Assembly (NCBI GenBank): GCA_937898375.1
Contig: CALEJX010000155.1
Coordinates: 1 to 6,038 of the forward strand
Reading direction: 5' to 3'
DNA: 6,038 nucleotides
From: an uncultured Ruminococcus sp.
GTDB lineage: Bacteria > Bacillota > Clostridia > Oscillospirales > Ruminococcaceae
Shown: one piece after another, positions 5,406 to 6,038 of the stretch
How the letters are laid out: every line of letters starts with the position of its first letter
How positions within the stretch are numbered: the first letter of the stretch is position 1
Program-made: the position numbers and the translations under genes
The notes under the pieces: generated by a model
The model's input: the letters and a program-made list of their open reading frames with translations, nothing else
Databases searched by the model: none
What the model was told of the DNA's origin: nothing

Positions 5406-6038
5406 TTATCGCTCATCGCCCATAAAGAACAGCGCAAGAGTTCCAGGTCCTGAGTGTGAGCCTATGACAGAGCCTGTGTAGCAGATATGCACAGTGGTCT
5501 TTTTGCCAAGTTTTTTGCGCATAAGGTCGGCGGCATATTCTGCATCTGAAATGCAGTCGCCATGGCAGATCGCCACTGTGGAATTATCCCATTTTCCCAT
5601 GCGTTCGCACATCATATCCACAAGCTTTTCAATGGACTGCTTTCTGCCCCTTACCTTTCCAACGGGAATAAGATGGCCCTCGTTATCAACGTGGAGGAGC
5701 GGCTTTATGCCGAGAATAGAGCCTGCTATGGCGGCGGTCTTTGACACTCTGCCACCACGGTGGAGATATTTCAGATCGTCAACTGTGAAAACATGGCAGA
5801 GGTGTAGCCTGTTGTCTTCGAGCCATTTTGCAAGCTCATCAATGGAAAGCCCCTGCTTTTTCTTTTCGTCAGCTTTTATGAGCAGAAGTCCCTCGCCTGT
5901 TGAAGCACAGAGAGAGTCGATACAAATTACTTTTCCCTCCGGATATTTTTCCATTGCGTTATCTCTTGCGATGCAGGAAGTGTTGAAGCTTCCGCTAAGA
6001 CCCGATGAAAAGCCGAGATAAAGCACATCATATCCTGG
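5406..6038 (-). CDS. DegV/FakB-family fatty-acid-binding protein (5'-partial)
   Basis: The frame is open from the right edge to the TAA at 5408-5406, giving 210 residues of a protein that is normally about 280-290 long; roughly 75-80 N-terminal residues lie outside the window. DegV hallmarks are seen in order. The visible part begins with PGYDVLYLGFSSGLSGSF, where SSGLSG is the conserved lipid head-group loop. Then come IDSLCASTGEG, FTVDDLKYLHRGGRVSK, GSILGIKPLLHVDNEG, KVRGRKQSIEKL and a C-terminal GSHSGPGTLALFF. Family members bind a fatty acid and, as FakB, present it to the kinase FakA for phosphorylation and entry into phospholipid synthesis. No fakA is visible, so partner and lipid preference are unknown. 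The GTG at 6026-6024 is an internal Val within a conserved strand and not the start. The gene converges on the cellulase gene and shares its terminator. Confidence 0.93.
   Translation of the reverse strand, partial: PGYDVLYLGFSSGLSGSFNTSCIARDNAMEKYPEGKVICIDSLCASTGEGLLLIKADEKKKQGLSIDELAKWLEDNRLHLCHVFTVDDLKYLHRGGRVSKTAAIAGSILGIKPLLHVDNEGHLIPVGKVRGRKQSIEKLVDMMCERMGKWDNSTVAICHGDCISDAEYAADLMRKKLGKKTTVHICYTGSVIGSHSGPGTLALFFMGDER

Noticed and set aside
5494..6021. Plus-strand open frame of 175 codons
   Set aside because: It lies opposite the DegV gene, which shows clear family motifs over the whole stretch; the plus-strand translation resembles nothing known.
6024..6026. GTG as start of the DegV gene
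   Set aside because: The frame continues upstream as PGYD to the window edge, and the Val sits in the conserved strand before SSGLSG, so the gene is truncated by the window.

Overview
The window looks like chromosomal DNA from a low-to-moderate GC, gut-type member of the Bacillota, most likely a Ruminococcus-like clostridium. The evidence is a class A bacterial RNase P RNA, strong AGGAGG-type ribosome binding sites, TTGACA/TATAAT promoters, a DegV/FakB protein, and a cellulase combining a CBM2-like domain with a GH5 domain (Asn-rich and acidic Ser-rich linkers). The species call is an inference; no taxonomic marker was compared.

Layout, left to right. (1) Positions 1-451, minus strand: the first 150 residues of a membrane protein with an N-terminal zinc ribbon, one membrane segment and Thr-rich linkers, running off the left edge. 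(2) 452-604: a divergent control region with an extended -10 promoter for each direction and a 28-bp palindrome over the minus-strand promoter. (3) 605-953, plus strand: the RNase P RNA gene rnpB, followed by a strong intrinsic terminator (956-1004). (4) 1135-3297, plus strand: a soluble GAF-like/PAS/GGDEF/EAL protein. Its EAL half keeps all catalytic residues, while its GGDEF motif reads GSDEF and lacks the I-site, so it is probably a c-di-GMP phosphodiesterase. (5) 3382-5343, plus strand: a membrane-anchored endoglucanase with an N-terminal signal anchor, acidic linker, CBM2-like module, poly-Asn linker and GH5 catalytic domain. (6) 5354-5395: a terminator shared by convergent genes. (7) 5406-6038, minus strand: a DegV/FakB fatty-acid-binding protein whose N-terminus lies beyond the right edge.

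How they may work together: the EAL protein and the cellulase are separated by only 84 bp, in the same direction. The hairpin between them has no proper U tract and no good promoter is visible there, so co-transcription is plausible. That would link c-di-GMP breakdown to display of a cell-bound cellulase. The zinc-ribbon protein, rnpB and the DegV gene look like independent units. No mobile element, CRISPR array, tRNA or attachment site was seen. The families are all known; the most unusual points are the c-di-GMP enzyme/cellulase pairing and the membrane tethering of the cellulase.
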